Positions 1-15,054 of a stretch of DNA of 64,000 nt are shown one piece after another. Position 1 is the stretch's first letter. Each line of letters opens with the position of its first letter. This DNA comes from Prinia subflava. Lineage: Eukaryota; Chordata; Aves; Passeriformes; Cisticolidae. Made by a program: the position numbers and the translations under genes. Location of the stretch: the NCBI RefSeq assembly GCF_021018805.1, contig NC_086251.1:19201098-19265097 (forward strand). Reading direction: 5' to 3'. The notes under the pieces are model-generated. The model was not told the origin of the DNA. It was given only the letters and a program-made list of their open reading frames with translations, and made no database searches.

Positions 1-3000
1 CTTTTCAAACCTCCTGTAATTATTAGAACTGTCATTTAGAGCAAGAGAACCAAGCATTTTCTGCTGGCATCATCATTCTATATTTTTAGTTGGAGCTCTG
101 TGTGGGTGTGTTTTATGTATTGCTTATTTCTGTCTGGATTGTATCAAAAAGATACCCTTCATATCACAGGGTTCCACCTTCTCCATACACACTGCCACAA
201 TCTTTTAAAAATGTTTCTGAAAACCTGAAATGTGCTTTGTTCCTTCCTGAACACTTATGTTTGTGTAAAGATGTTCACATTCCTGCTTGACTGAATGAAG
301 CTAATGTAGCATTTGGAAGGGTGGAGGGTGGAAATCGACTCCTGGGATTCTTATATGAAGGCTCCTTAAAGGATTTCCTTACATTTACTTAACAGGCTCT
401 AATAGGAAGGGTTATTTTAAAAAAGGGATAACTTTGCATTTGGAATTCTTAGGAAAGTAAGAGTTCATGATAAAACTAAGGAATAAGTTCTAACTTGGAG
501 TTTGGTTTTCTTTCACCTCGTTTGAAAGACAGTGATTCATTTCATGCCGTGTATGTTTGGTATGAACAGTCACCTTCCTTAACATGCATGGAAGAACTCG
601 GCTACAAATGTACCATTTTTAATAATTAGTTGAGGAGTCTTATTATAGATCTTAATGACATTGTCTTTGTTCTGCCTCCTTAGTAGGAAGGTTTTGTTGT
701 GTTGAACTGGACAGTACTTTTAAGGACAGTTCATCTGTCCTTTTAGAAGGAGCATGGATGTACTATGAGAGGCTCTCTGTGGATTTAATTCCCTTTCTGA
801 GAATCCCTGCTCTGTAAGGAGATGCCTGACTTTTAGCTATTAAAAGTATTTTGATGTGCTTATCTTACAAATATGTAAATGCATCTCTGCACGATTGGGG
901 ATCTGCTGGAGCTTCTGCAGCGCTAAAGCTTCACTGAAGTTTGGCATGTTATAATAGATCCTGAATACTTTGGCTGTGAAATAATTTTGCTGTAGAGCTA
1001 AGTTCTTGCTCTGTATGTGGTGGTGTCAGGAGTGGTTTTATTTATGTGGCTTGAAATAATGATAAACCTGTTTCAGATATGGCTTGTACTGGACTGATTT
1101 CACTGTGAAAAGGCAAAATGATTGCTGTATTTGGTTCTTCCTTGAAGGGAGGAATTTCTTGCTCATGCAAAGTATTTAATGCATTTTCATTGTTGAGAAA
1201 ATACTGTAAGTTCTGAAGTCTTACTATTGCACAGTGGTTATTAATTGTGGGGGTCTTAAAATGTTCAAGTAAGTTGAGAGAATTCTTGCTTAAGAACTGT
1301 CTCGAGCAAGAATTATTTTTACTTAAACTCGCAAATGCCTGCTTAACTGTGTCTTGTCATGCACTTGAATGTTTCCCAAAATCGTGAGATTTTGGGAATC
1401 TTAGTTTTCTTTAATGTAACAACTATATGCCTGCTACCAAAGAACACAGGATACAGAAGGGTGAAGACAGAAGTGTGACACAGGGAAGCCCGAGGGTTAC
1501 AAATCCTTGAAACTAGGGATACTGCATGAAATAAAAAATGCATTTGAGCACAACCCTAAAATGACTTTTAATCCACACTGTTTTCCTGAGATAACCTATA
1601 GCTAGTGAAACCTGTTGCTGTGGTTAAATGTAGAATGTAGCAGGAAAAATCACTTACTAATTTTATGACAGGGAAATATGCTGTGTAGGAGTCCTCAAGT
1701 GCATTTCAGTGCCATTTCAGTTAGTCTGTCATTGATTTAGGGGCTATTTTGCTAGTAACTACAACTAGCATGATGTGAGGGTCTGTCACAAATTATGGTC
1801 ATAAATCCTCTTGAAATAGTGAGGAAATACTGAAAGTTCAGGTTGACTCTGAAGTTTAAGTTGATACTTTCAAAGTACTGAGTCTTCTCACTCCAGGGAA
1901 AGTTAAATGGGTTTAACTGTCTTTAGATATGGTATGTGAACTAATTTGTTACTATTTAATTTTAAATTAAATTATTTAAATTTATTTTAAAGCACACAGA
2001 GATGCTTTAAAATTAATATGTAGATCAGCATGACACACAAAGTCAGTACTTAGAAGAATGTGAATATATTTCATTGATACCCCCATGAAAGTTCTACCCT
2101 TGCCTCTTGCTGCTTTAGCTTAAGATTTTTTTTTTAGTTGTTTATTATGTAGTTTTTAGTAAAACAGGCTATGGGTTTGTCCCATCTGTAGATTTTCTCA
2201 GTCCTGCGTATTTCTTGAATAGGGCAAGCCAAGGTAACTTTTTAGCAAACAGAGATTGTTTCTGGGAACTTGTTATCCTTTAGTGTTAAGGTAAGATTTG
2301 GCAGCGTAACAAGAAATAAAGGTTACAAAACCTCTCCTGGAATATAGACACACCTGACTTACTATATAAGGGTATCTACTGTAACTCTGCCTCTAGTTAA
2401 AAATTAACCAGCAGTGTACATTTCAAAGCAATTGTCTCTCTTTTTGTCAAAACAAATAAATTTCACTTGGTGAATTTCAGTTGGTGGTGCTCAGAAACAA
2501 CTATAATGACAAGGTTTAGTTTCATGTTAGATCTGTATTTCTGGTGAACTTACTGTATTGTATGAAAGCAGCCTGCCATCTTGAGACTGAGGACAAGAAT
2601 TAGGTTTAAATTCCTTCTTAGAATGAAGAGAAAGTTACCTACAGTATCTTCTTTCTAAGAAATCCTTTCTTTTTTTTCCTTATGTCTTTAACCCAAAGGG
2701 CTATTAAACATTCAAAATGTTTGGCTCTTTTAAGTTCAGAATTTCTCTTGTGAGTTGATGAGGCTGAAAAAAACCCCACAGCACTGAGAACACTTGAAAG
2801 AAATGGATGTTATTTTCTGCTCAAGACATTTGTGGACAGCTCAAACTCAAAGGCTGGTACCTGAGCTTCAGGGGAGGAATGACAGTAAAACAATTATGCC
2901 CCCCAATTTGTGGCACAGACCAGCAACAACGAAGCTCTACTGTGCACAGTGGAGAACAGCATTTTCCTTAGATTTTGAGGCATGTGGATTGTTGTTCTTT

Positions 3001-6000
3001 TTTTTCTTCCCTATTCTTTCTGACAGGATATGTCTAACAACACTGCAGGTTCACTCAGGACAGGAGCAAATACTTAAAATGATGGCTAGGTATGCTGGCT
3101 AGCCAAACCCGTGTGCTGTTGGACACAGAGGTCTTTCTGAAGAAGGCAAAGATGTGCCATCTCCTGATAGATCACATCTGGAACTTCTGAACTGGAAAAA
3201 GTAGTTCTGGAGAGTCCTACTGCCCTTAAGTTAGGCTATGGAAAAGCTTATGATAGAGTCAAAGGATATTTTTAGCAATTCTTGAGATTTTGTGTGATGG
3301 AACAGTTGTGGTGAGTGCAGGAAAGAAAATGGAAACGATGTCCCACAAAGTATTGTTCAGTACAGTTGTTTGTTAGGAGCTTATGGGCCAACAATTCTTC
3401 TGGTTTCTTCTCTCTCAAAAAAATTGGAATGTGGAACTTAGCAGTGGTTTCTCATCTTTGTGGTTTCTGTTTACTAAAGATTGAAAATATCTGTTAAGCC
3501 ACACAGTTCTACTGAGAAGCTCCAAAGAGTGTAAGGAATGGGTGATGGGCTGGTAAGGGTGTTGAGGGTCTTTGTAATGAACAAGATTTTTAATTTAGCT
3601 GTTCTTTCCTTTATTCTTGCTTGACTCACACTTTGCCTGCCAGCACAGACAGATGTAAGGTGTCATTTTGTATTGATATTCATTCCATGGATGACTTTTG
3701 CAAGGATGCCAATAAATTGATTGGCACATGCTTGATTTAAATTGGTGTGTTTGCTCTGGACGATAAAAGTGTGAAAGCAATTGAAACTGTTTTCAAACCA
3801 ATAAATAATTTGTGGTGTGTTAGATTAACTTAATGGAAACAACCTACTGGGAAAAGAGATTTCTTGACTGTAAATCAGCTACAGAATTGTCTTCATTTCA
3901 CAGTATGAAGGCTTTTTGCTGTTGCAATAAACAGCACTGACAGCAGATGCAGTAGTAACTTCTTGGTGAGATTGTCAGTGGTCTGAGAAGCTCAAGTGTT
4001 GGCATGTGTGTTTAAAAATGTGCCTGGTTAATAATATAATAATTGTTGAATTCTGTTTGGCACTTTTGCTTTCTGAAATGCTGTATGTATTTTTAGCTAA
4101 TTCTGAATGTTCTGCAAGGAGGACATCTATTATTTATCTATTATACATAAGGAAATTGAGCTTCCCCAGTTAAAGTTTACATACTTTAAACAGTAACAAA
4201 AGTTGTCTTTGTGGCACGCAGAATTTTTGAACTCTGGTCTTCCTGCTGAGACTATAGATGTAAACCAGGTAATTGTTCAGTAAATCAAGTGTATTCCTGA
4301 GCTATGGGGAAAGGTGATGCAACTGGAGAAATTAAGTTGCAAGTGTGTTAGGGTGTAACTCTTCCCTCTACTGTGGAAAGCAGAAATATGGAAATTGTAG
4401 TTCTGGTTTTTATTTGGTTACACAAAGGTCTTGATTTTCATTTTTTTCTCATGAATTCTCATTAAAGGGCATATGGTGTTGTGCTTTCAATTTGGTAGTT
4501 CTGTCCTTACAGGACACCTGTTTGCTTCAGTTTTGTCTGAGAGGGAGATAAATGACTGGGTTATACTTGACATCTCTTCATGTGGCTCAGAATGGATAAG
4601 ATTTTGTGATGGTGATTCCAGAGGTTCTCTCTTGCTGTTTCTTTAAATGCCATGACTGTATATTTAGTTTATCTCACCATGTTGCTGCATTAAGTGTGAT
4701 GCATTATACATTTTTTAGTAAAGGTTTTTGGAAGTGACTTGTTACACATGATTGCTAAGATGATAAATTAGCCTTGGGGGATTCTTATCCTCAGCCTTCA
4801 AGAATTGCACTGGAGTTAAGAGGGGACAGTGAGTAGAGACAGAAGCTTGACCCCTTCTTTCTGCAGTGTTTTTACACATAAAGCAAGGCCAGAGAGTGTG
4901 AATGAGTGTTGTCTGCTTTGTGTTCCTGCACCTCTGGGCAGGTGAGGAGTAGCAGTGGATTGAATGAACCTGCTTAGTGAACTTCTTGGCTTTGGGGTTT
5001 GGGAGTCAAATACTGTTACTGTATTGTGATTTTGCAGATGTTCTTTTTCTTTTCTTCCATTCAGTGCTGGTTTTAACTAAATCAAAAGGAAAAGGAGTAG
5101 AGAATCTGAGAATACTCAGATGATGAAAGTGTACTGTGCTGCTATAATCTATTGTTTGTTGATACATCATTTGAGAACTTCTATGGAATTCTGTGTGTAT
5201 TTATGGCTTAAGCCATATACTCCAGGGCTTGCATTAGGCACAGATTATGCCTTACAGCAGTAATATACTTAAATCCTGGTCAGTAACTTCAGCATGCCTT
5301 CTGTGGAAATTGTGATTCCAGTTTCATGGATGCTTTTTCCAGTTCTTGTACTGTTTTTCATTAATTTTGCACAAACACATTATTTTCTGTTCTTCCAGAT
5401 TGAACTTGTGCTAGCCGGGCTTAAGAAGGGGAAAAAAAATCTTTAGAACACAAGAATTGTAATTAAATGGTGTGATTTAGTTTTAATTGTTTTTTGTTAT
5501 CACACAACGTTATACTTAGAGTATGGCTATCAAGGAGGTCAAGTTGCTTCCCTTTGGCCTTGCTGTAAGAGATGAAATGCTTTTTCAGTGGACTTTCTAT
5601 GATGGTGGTGTTCAGAACTATCTTGTTTGTATTTTTATGTGCTCCTGAAGCAAACGGCTGGTTTTGCATGGGTTAGGTAAAGATTTCACAGGGCTCCCAC
5701 CATGACATATCTCTGGGGGCTTTCTGGCTTATGCCACCTGGATCTTGATTTCATTCTAGTTAAGATTTTTTTTCCTTGTTTCTCAAGCTTCCTAAATAGC
5801 ATGCCCTTTAAATCTATTCCTTCAGGTAAGACTGAAGGGTATTTTTTGTGATGTTGAGTGAGTGATCTGCCAGCTGCCTTACTGTTACGAGGTTTTGCTC
5901 TTCCTTGCACCCAGTGGGGCGCTTGGGCGCTTTGTGGTGTTGTTTTCCTTCAGCCCATCGTTTCTAGGATGTTGTGGAAGCTGTGCCATGCTCCTGAGTA

Positions 6001-9000
6001 ACCAGACTTTGTCCAAAGAGGCTGTTGAGCGTTGAAATCTCAGTGTGTCAAATTTTAGAAAGCCTTCTGAGCTGATTTCTCTAGTTTTAGTTCTAGAATT
6101 GGAACATACACGATGCTCACAGCAATGTGAAAGGCCTTATGTCTTCACTGTAATTATTATTGTTCAAGGGTTGTTTTCAAATAACTAGTACGGAACAGTT
6201 TCTACAAGTTTTTGTGCAGATACAAAAATAAGATTTAATTGTTTTAGAAGGGCAATCACAAAGCCATAGCACTTGGAAATGCTTCTGCTGCATATTTGTC
6301 TTCACAATACTGTTTTTAGTTCAGCGGTGGTTTGACCTTGGCTGGATGCCAGGTGCTCACCAGAGCTGCTCTGTCACTCCCCTTTTTGACTGGACAGGGG
6401 AAAGAAAGTTTAAGGGAGGGCTCACAGGTCGAGGTAAAGACAGGCAGAGATCACTGCCCAGTTTTGTTATGGGCAAAACAAACTCAGCCTGGGGAAATTA
6501 GCTGAATTTATTACCAATCAAATCAGGGTAGGATAATGAGAAGTAAAACAAAATCTTAAAAATACCTCTGCCTCACCCCTCCTTTCTTTCTGGTTTAATT
6601 TTATTCCTATTTTTCTCTCTCCTCCCTGCCAGCAGTGCAGGGGCACAAGGAGAAGGGTCTGCAGTCAGTTCACCACACCTTGTTGTCTGCACAAGAACTC
6701 TTTCTTCCTTGTTGATCTCCCCCTGGGACACTCCCACCATCGCCCATGGGCCCAGCCGTGGCCAGCAGTGGGTCCGTGCCTGGCACTGGTGTTACGGGTC
6801 AAGGAGGAAACTTCCAGCAGCTTCTCACAGAAACTGCTCCTGCAGCCCCTTCACTTACCCAAACATTGCCACACCAACCCAGTACAGGCTCAGTCACTTA
6901 GATCAGTGTCTTGCTGATGCCAGGAAAATATATTCTGAAGTAGAGCTATCTTTTTATCTGTTTTACATTTCATTATAGAGGAAGAGGAAAAGTGAGAGTT
7001 TGCCTCTTGGATAACAAGCTGTCTCTGCTGATGACAGTGAATGATTCAAGGAAGAAAAGGAATGGGAGGTTATGAGATGTATTCTTTGTAGTATAACTAG
7101 GCAATGTCTATATAATATGTTTGGTATTCTTTCTTAGCACTTGCAGCTAATACAAAAGTCAGTAGGCTGTTCCTTGAACTTCTCAAAGCAGCGGAACTTA
7201 AAAACCAAAACCCTAATCCTTTGTTTTATAGAAGGTGTCACCTTTGGCCACTGAATCATAAATTACCCAGTGTTAGATGTATATTGGTCCCTACTTACAT
7301 TGTGCATATTGTTCCAAGAGCTTTGGAGGCTTTGTGTGACTAGTTATTTCAAACAAATTGTCACTTACGCATTCTGTCCCCTATAAGGATGTTTACTTAT
7401 GGCCACCAAGCTTCCTATTTTCTCTGTCACCCTTTTCTTTGTTTTCAGTTGTTGAAAAGTTTCTGGTTTTAGAAAAAGTTCAGAATAGAGTTGCCTGCCA
7501 TATAGGAATGAATTTTGACATAAAATATTATATAAATGATACAAATAGTTTTGCTTTAGATTTTTTCCCTGATTGCTTCCCCTGCTTGACATTCAGCAGC
7601 TTGAAGTATGAGGTGTTTAGGCATCAATTTTTTTTTCCAAAGGAAAAATGTTTTAACCTCAGAAATCTGTATTGCTAGCTTACCTGGATGTGTCTATCCC
7701 AAAAGATATAAAAGCAAATTAAACTGCTGAGTTATTTGTGTTCCCTAGTGAGAACTAAGAGAATGAAAATGCACATGGGTGGCATTTCCCACATAGAAGG
7801 TATGCCCAGCTGTGGATGATTTAGAAGAAATCTATACATTATCTGCATCTTCAAGAGCTGAGTAAAAGAAATACATAGGGGGAGTTTTGGTCTGTCTGGG
7901 TTTTAGCTGTTTTTTACTGTCTGAATGTGGTGGACTATTACTTATGTTCTAAATCTCCAGTATGCAGGTGTTCAGTGATAGAAAGGGCACACTCAGAAAC
8001 AGTCATGCATCTGGACTTACTGAGGCAAGCTACATAGTGAGACTAGGTAGGGTGTGCCTAATGCAGGCAAAATTATAGTGGAGCCCAAATAAATTGGAAT
8101 TAAATCATTTGCAATCTTTCACTGCCCCTAAAACCTGTATGAACTTGGATTTTCATCTCATCTGGCCCATCTTCAACAGCCATCCCATCCTGAGCCACAG
8201 AATCCCCTGACTCAGTGTCAGCTGTGACTTTGGAATCTGTGCACAGGAGGAGGAGGTTTTCCATGGTGCTGTTAAAAAGGTGCACTTTTCAATTGCAAAT
8301 TCCAGGTGTGGTGACCAATAGAAGGAACCATGCATCCTCTAAGGAGTGGAGAAATACCCCTCGAGACTTTTTGAATGGAGTAACTGAATTCTTAAGGGTT
8401 CTCATAACTTAGTTTCTGTGAACGTTGCAGCTAATGGTGAAATTTGGGCAAATGTATAGACACCAGCAAAAATGTGAGTGTCGGATATACTTGCAGTGAA
8501 TAAACCATGATCTGCAGGTGTTCTGTAAGAGCTGCAGACAGCTCAAGTGAGCTCTATAGCTTGTGTGTAGCTACCAGACCATTCAGTTTTCCTGGAGCAG
8601 AGACAGAGTTGCTCCTAGTTTAGAAAAGTAATCTCTTGCAGGGTCCTGCCTAGTTTTATGGTGAAGTATTTATTTCACCAATAAGTGAGACTTTGGGGAG
8701 GTTTTCCTCATCTGTCTATGTGTGAGCATGTATACAATAAATATCTATGTTCTTGCATGCTTACACGCTTGGTTAACCAGTTTCTACTGCTCTGTTTTTC
8801 TCCCTTTCATTCTAATGGCTGTGTTACTGAATAACCTTCTGTTTCTGAAAAAAAACCCTCCATAAGCCAGAAAACCACAACTGTACTTTTTATGTAGACT
8901 TGAATGCCTGATGTTAGGTGTCGATACGGAATTTTAAGGAGGAGAGTTTCCCAGTTGCTGAGTATGGGACTGGAATTTAGTATACCTGGATTTGTGTTTG

Positions 9001-12000
9001 GTGGTGTTACCAAAGCGTGCCCTGAAGGCTGTGAACTCTCAGCATTTTGTCTGAGAACAGGTGACAGTGATGCAGAAAAGGTATGCATCATTGGAATGCA
9101 TCTTGGAATGTTCTGCACAAGTAGCACCTCAGGGCCATCTTCTCCTGTGAATATGGTTTTTAAATAACCATCTAAGAGTAAACCTGCTTTGTTTGACTCC
9201 ATTGCATTGTTTTCTTAATGATTGTTGTTCCGCTAGAGAGGAATGAGGCCTCAAACTAACATGATGATATGTAAGGTAATCCTTAAAAGGCAGGGCAGTG
9301 AGTATTTTATTCATCAAAATTGTATGCCTGATCAATGTTCTGCACCTAAATATTTGACCTTGCATAACCACTTTCCATACCTTTTGCAGTCTTTACAATT
9401 TCTGCATGCTGTATCGCTTTCCTATCTTGGTAGTATTTCTTCTTCACTTGAAAGCTCTTCTAGGGAGAAGTCTTGCATATTGTTTGTAAAACTTTTGGCT
9501 GCTTCCTTTGTGTTGTTCCCCCTTCTCCCCTGACTGTGTGAAGAACCAGGGTGGCTAAAGGCTGAAATGTCTGTAGGTGAGTAATTTTTATTACCCAGTG
9601 GTCAAGAGAGCTCTTGGGAACTTACTAGGTTACTTCCTTAAGTAGGATGATGAGGCAGCATCATTGAGTGAAAGGCAGAAAAACAAACCCTAAACAAAAC
9701 AGAAAACCAGCCCCAAACCACCCCTCTATTTCTGGCAGTTTGGAAAAGCTGCCTGCTGGCCCTTTAGCTTGTGGCTCCACTGACATTGTCTGCCCATGAC
9801 AGAATTGGTAAAACTGGAGAAGCTGCAGCTGAGTGTGTGTTTGAGGATTGCTGCTTTTCATTCAGTCTAGGGCACAATGGAGAGAAGATGAACACATGGA
9901 AATACTTTGCTTGTGACCTCTGTTGATGTTATCTCTCAACTTGCATGGTACAAATTAAGGTTTTCATTGTTACCTGCAGAAGATGTAAGTGACCTAGGAT
10001 TCATTAACCTTGGGTATTAACCACCTTGACACATCTGGTCCTTCACCATCTTGTGACTGAATTAGTTCATGGAAAATAACTCTGGTTGCTGATTCCCAGG
10101 TTGTGGAACTCCTGGCATCTGGAGATAGAGCACATCTGGTGCTGGTCCTCAGAGGCAGAGTACAGCCAGCCCGGAGCTTATTGCATGTGGGGAATGATGC
10201 AAGTGACTTGTTTTCTCTGAACAATGGCTATGGGATCTTTGTGAGTGTTGGCCTCTTGCCTGGTTGGGTTTTTTGGTTGTTTTTATTTTGCCTTCTTTTT
10301 TTTTTTTTTTTTCCTGAGGAAGTCTGTGTGCAGTGAGGGAGGATGTGGAGTACTGGAAGTTCTTGATACAGCTGGCTTGGGCCTCCAAGCAGTCTTTGCT
10401 TCTTGACATATGCAAAATGCCTGCTTCTACCTCTGTAGAAGACACTTGGTGGATACAGGTAAAGATTCCGGGGTCCTGTCTTCTGTGCTTTTCTGACCCC
10501 TGGGATTCTGTGCAGTCAGTGTCACAGGGCCTTGGAGGAAAGTTTTCTTTCTAAAGGAGATGTACTGAAGTGCCCAACTTTGAGGAACTTACTTGGGGCC
10601 TGTTAGAATCTCCTCCCTTGTATACATTATAAGGCTTTTGTAGGGTAACAAAACTTGCTTTGTTTGAGGTAGAATATGAATTCAAAATCTAACAGCTATT
10701 CCACAATTACTTCCCCTGGGGTGCTTATATTTGGGAATGCTTTCCCCACAAAGATTAGTTCTGGAATACTTTATTATGGTCTTATATTCATCTTGGTCTT
10801 GGAACTCATTTCACACTGTGGGGATTGAGAGTGAGTTACAGGCTCATGTTACTGAATCTGAGCATCTTCTGGTGTAAACTGTTTCATTATCATGGTTGTT
10901 TATAACATGTCCCATTTCCATACACTTGTTGATAGCCTCTTAGGACCCCTTTGTCCACAAATGGTCCTTTCTGAGGGTGGAAGCCTTCCAGGAGTCTGTG
11001 GGAACTTTGAGTCCCATGGCAAGAGTGTCTTTTAGACACATTTGGCCCTTGATTGGCAGTGAGGCAGAAGTAGATGGGAGGACTTGTTTTAATGGACAAC
11101 AGGAAAAATACTGATTTGTTTATGGTTTTTTTGTTGTGTGGATTTTGTTGTTGTATTTTTACTTATTTCAATTTTATGAATAAAACCTTGGTCTCTGTTG
11201 GAAACTGAAATGACTTTAGGTGTCTCTTTGCTGGTGCTCAAGTGCCATTGCTGTAGCAAGCCTCTGTGTTGGCAGGAGCTGATCAGTGGGTCACTAAAGC
11301 TTCACAGCACTTGAGGGATGATGTTCCAGTACTAGTGAAAAGCTTTTGCATGGTTTCTCAAGTCTTGGGCATCAACTGGAGGTTGCAGGGATAAAAATAT
11401 AATTTGTCAGCTGCTGTGCTCTGAATTACAGCTACATGCAGTGCTTTCTCCTGTGCAACTTGTCTTCCACTTTATTGTGAGGCAGAAGCAGTACTCCAAA
11501 TTCTGAAAAAACCTCCGATTTTCTCCAGGAACTAATTCTGAATCTTTTTTTTCTTTTTAAATTGAAGTGTTTTGTATGCAAGAATACAGCAGTCAAGCAC
11601 AGTGGGGGATGTTTAAGCATTATGTGCACACACTTAAAACTGCAATAAGAAATTTTAGCACCAGTTTGTTATTATAAAGTCTGAACTAATGTTGGCTGTT
11701 TATAAAAGGGAATGGACTTCACAGGGTTATTTTCATATTTATACTTCAGCAGGACACTGGGAACAGATTACTGTGAGTATTTGAGTAACTTGTGTTTGCT
11801 TAGTGTGCTTGGCAACATTTCTTTTAATGAAAGTTTAGCTTTTAAGCTGTTCAAATTCAATTCCAAAACTATGGCTTTCACCACGAAGGTGAGATGACTG
11901 GGAAGAAAAATCAGTGTGGGTTTTTTTTTGTTTGGTTGTTTTTTTGGGGGGGATTTTTTTTTTTGGAGTTACTGATGTGTATGATGTCAGTTGTAAGATC

Positions 12001-15000
12001 TCTGTTGTGTATGTGGCCAGACATGACTGTGTTTTATTATCTTTATTCAGAAAGACTTTGAAACATGGAATGCTAATTTATTCAAAGCCTCATCATAAAT
12101 ATTGCTTAATCCTAAGAGGAAAGTCTTTCCTGGGACGATCCCAAAACACTGACAGATAGATCAGTGTCCAGCAGATAGGCAGGCACAGAATGCTTTCTCC
12201 CACGTTTGGCTGAGCATGTGCCAAGTGTAGGGTCAGCCTCTGCTGGATACTAAAGATCTCCCAACTTCAGCTCCACCTGTTGCACTGGCAAAGCACTAAT
12301 GGTTTCAAAATTCTTCCCAGTGTCTGAAATGGCACAAAACTTCCTAGTTCTGACAGCTGCAAGTTCATGTTTAAAAAAACAAGGTTTCCTGAAACTCATC
12401 TATTGGCTACCTCAAAGCACATCTTTCTATGCAGTTGTAAGATTTGCATTACCAGAAAAGAGCTGAATTTGATTTCTTTGCAGTTTATTCTTTAGGTGGT
12501 GGTTATTTTTTTACACATCCCCAGAGGCTTATTTGACACAGGACTCAACAACTGATTTCCTCACTGCTTCTAAAATCCTGCAAAATGGTTGTGTGGGATT
12601 TTTTTTGAGTGTGGTTTTTTTTTCCCCCCTAATACAATATATAGGCACAGATCATGCAGGTGAAGTTGCAACAGTGTAATGCCATTCAATGAATTTACCA
12701 ATTTTATATGTTTTAGAGCCCACTGGGAACCTTTCAGAACTAATGGTGTTATGCTAAGCCAGAAGGAGCTTGTTGGCAATACCTGGTGTAGATCAGGACA
12801 AGGCTGTTTCAAATGGAGTGTTTTGTCCAGTGTTGAAGCAGCACACTGCTTCAATTCCACGCTCTTTCTAGTGACAGCACAAAAATGTGTGGCCATGTAG
12901 TAAACTAGGCCTGAAAGTAACCTGCTTAGTTAGCTTTTGTTTTGTGGGATATCTTATCCTTACTCATTGTTTTAATTATTATTTAACTTCCTTCTGTTCT
13001 TTGTCACCACTCTCCCCCCTTTTGTCAGACATATTATTAATAAATTTCTGCATCAGAGAGGAGAAAGAGCAAGATTGATCAATGACATAGGCTAAAATGT
13101 GACAAAAATCAAATTTTCTCTAGCCTAATAAAACTGTGATACTGAAAGATCAGGGATTTGATGGGTCTAACATATTCAGCTTTGAAGGAAGGATGATGCC
13201 ACATGTTTCTATGCAATTCACATGTTGCACAGCCTGTGACATGATGGTTCTTTGTGCTGGGTGTTCTTTTTTAAATAATGAAATTAAAGCTCTGAGTGTT
13301 ATTTTTGTGAGTCTTTAATTGTTTGTGCTGCATCTCATTAGTGACAAGAATAGCATCTTGGGGAATCTTCTGAGCAGTGCAGAAATGGAGCATGTGTTCG
13401 CATTTACAGTGTGATGTGATGTGAAGGAGGGTTAATTGTATGGATTAACTGTTCTCTGGAGTAGATAGATGTTTTCTCCTTTGATGTTGTGGTGTCCTTG
13501 GACAATTAATGCATGAGCTGAAGATTTTGGTTTGAAAATTTCGGCTTAAGTAGCCTTTGGAAATGTTTGGTGTCAAGTCTTATTACCTCATTAAACACAT
13601 ATATTTGTGTGTGTGTGTATGTGTATATCTAGATAAAAATGGCCTCTGTATTCTGAGGTTTTATAAAGGAAACAACTTAATGCTATAATCAGTGGAACAC
13701 ATTCTTGAGAGGTTTTAGATGCCCTAACTTCCTCCAAGTAAAACTTAAGAAAGCTGATGTTTCTCATATGTTGATAATAACATTGGGGAAACAAAGCATC
13801 TTCTCATTTCAGAGCTTCTTGATGCACAACAGTGAATGGGTGATAATGACTTGTAGTTACTGGCCCCTGGGTGGCTTTTATAAAGTTGGTGGTTTTGAAT
13901 CTCCTTGCTGCAGATGTGATAACATGTATTTAGGTTCCGTTTTTAAAGGAGAAAAAAATTAAATTTTCATTTGCGTCTTAGTTCATTTCTGTACCAGATG
14001 AAGAAAGTCCTTGATAAAGGACTTTCCTATTTCCACGTGGTACTACTATTGTTGCAATATTGCAGTATTTTCTGTAAGGACAAGGTGATGGTTGCCTTAA
14101 CTCTGAGCAATTATTTAGTTACTGGAGCTACCTTAGTTTAGTATAGAAATGGAGGGCTTTTGTCAGCGGTGCTTCGAGTTAGTGCTTGTTTGGTGTGGCT
14201 TGGCACGTTTTGTTGTTGGTTTTGTTGGTAGGTGCTTTTTTGGTGTTTTTGAGGAGAAAGCAGTTTTTCATAAAAAGTGAATGCTGTTGTGGTCTAGTTT
14301 ACATCTAGTTTTTAGAGAAGGTAGGTTTTTCCTCTAGTTTTAACAATTCTCTGTTCAGACAGGGCATCAAAGGTTAGGTGAATGCAGACACCATGTTCCA
14401 TTTTCTTGGATTTCACAAATGAAATTTAAGGTGTCTCCTGTTTGTTTTTGAAACTATTCACATGAACCTTACATTTGGGGCATATTGTATTTTTAAGCAA
14501 ATCTTCTATCTGCAGTATGTAGGAAAAAAAGCCCTTCCCTGTGCATGTAAATCTGTGGGTTAAATTGGGTTCACAAGCCTCTATTGTATTATAAGAGGGC
14601 AGATGTGTGTTTTGTATTTAGTCATTGTCATTCATACCTGGAGGGAGTTACTTAAATGCAAATGTTCATTTCTTGCATGCATTTCATGTTTATTAACAGT
14701 CTGCTGCACAGTCTTGGTTATAAAAAGTTAAAATGCATTTGGTACTTGGCAATGTGCTAGTGTCTGACTTTCTGGATTGGAAACATGATTTTAGGCTGTG
14801 GGTCACACATAGCTTTTTGTATTAACAGTTGTATTTTGTGGTGTTTTTAATAAGTAAAAGGATATGCACATGTTTAATAGGGAGGGTGAGATCCAGGACA
14901 TTTTAGCTCCGAAACAGTCTGCAACAGCTGGAAATAGAAGAGGTGTAAGACTGGTTGTAATAAGCTTACTGTGCTAAAAGGCTTTCACCAGGGAGAGGAC

Positions 15001-15004
15001 AATG
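1..15004 (+). other. LRP5: LRP5 intron 1, part left of the provirus
   Basis: AT-rich intronic sequence with stop codons frequent in every frame; the longest open stretches are about 100 codons, have no recognisable domain and lack flanking splice sites. No GC-rich first exon or CpG island is visible, so exon 1 of LRP5 must lie further upstream. Contents I can name are a degenerate LTR at about 6.3-6.9 kb, an AT-rich block around 1955-1995, T-rich tracts at 10298-10312 and 11918-11965, and a short GT/AT microsatellite at about 13603-13630. I see nothing else I can support. The assignment to intron 1 is inferred from exon 2 being the first LRP5 exon in the window. Confidence 0.8.
6323..6895 (-). 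mobile_element. degenerate avian ERV LTR (solo or fragment)
   Basis: A 0.57-kb block differing in texture from the surrounding intron: it opens with a segment around GGCTGGATGCCAGGTGC, runs through a purine-rich part to an A-rich middle, then through pyrimidine-rich sequence to a GC-rich end. From memory it resembles an LTR family that is very common in songbird genomes. The TTTATT at 6507-6512 would be AATAAA on the minus strand, hence the orientation call. No target duplication or internal retroviral sequence is visible, so it is old. Family name and exact ends are uncertain. Confidence 0.45.
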
Positions 15005-15009
15005 GCACT
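15005..15009. repeat. target-site duplication, left copy
   Basis: GCACT immediately before the TG of the left LTR matches GCACT immediately after the CA of the right LTR (25429-25433). Two LTRs with conserved TG/CA ends and a direct repeat outside them show one integrase-mediated insertion with no later rearrangement at its ends. Five bp is within the range used by retroviruses. Confidence 0.93.
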
Positions 15010-15054
15010 TGTAAGAAATATGGCTAGGAGACCTTCTGCTCCAATTAAAATGCC

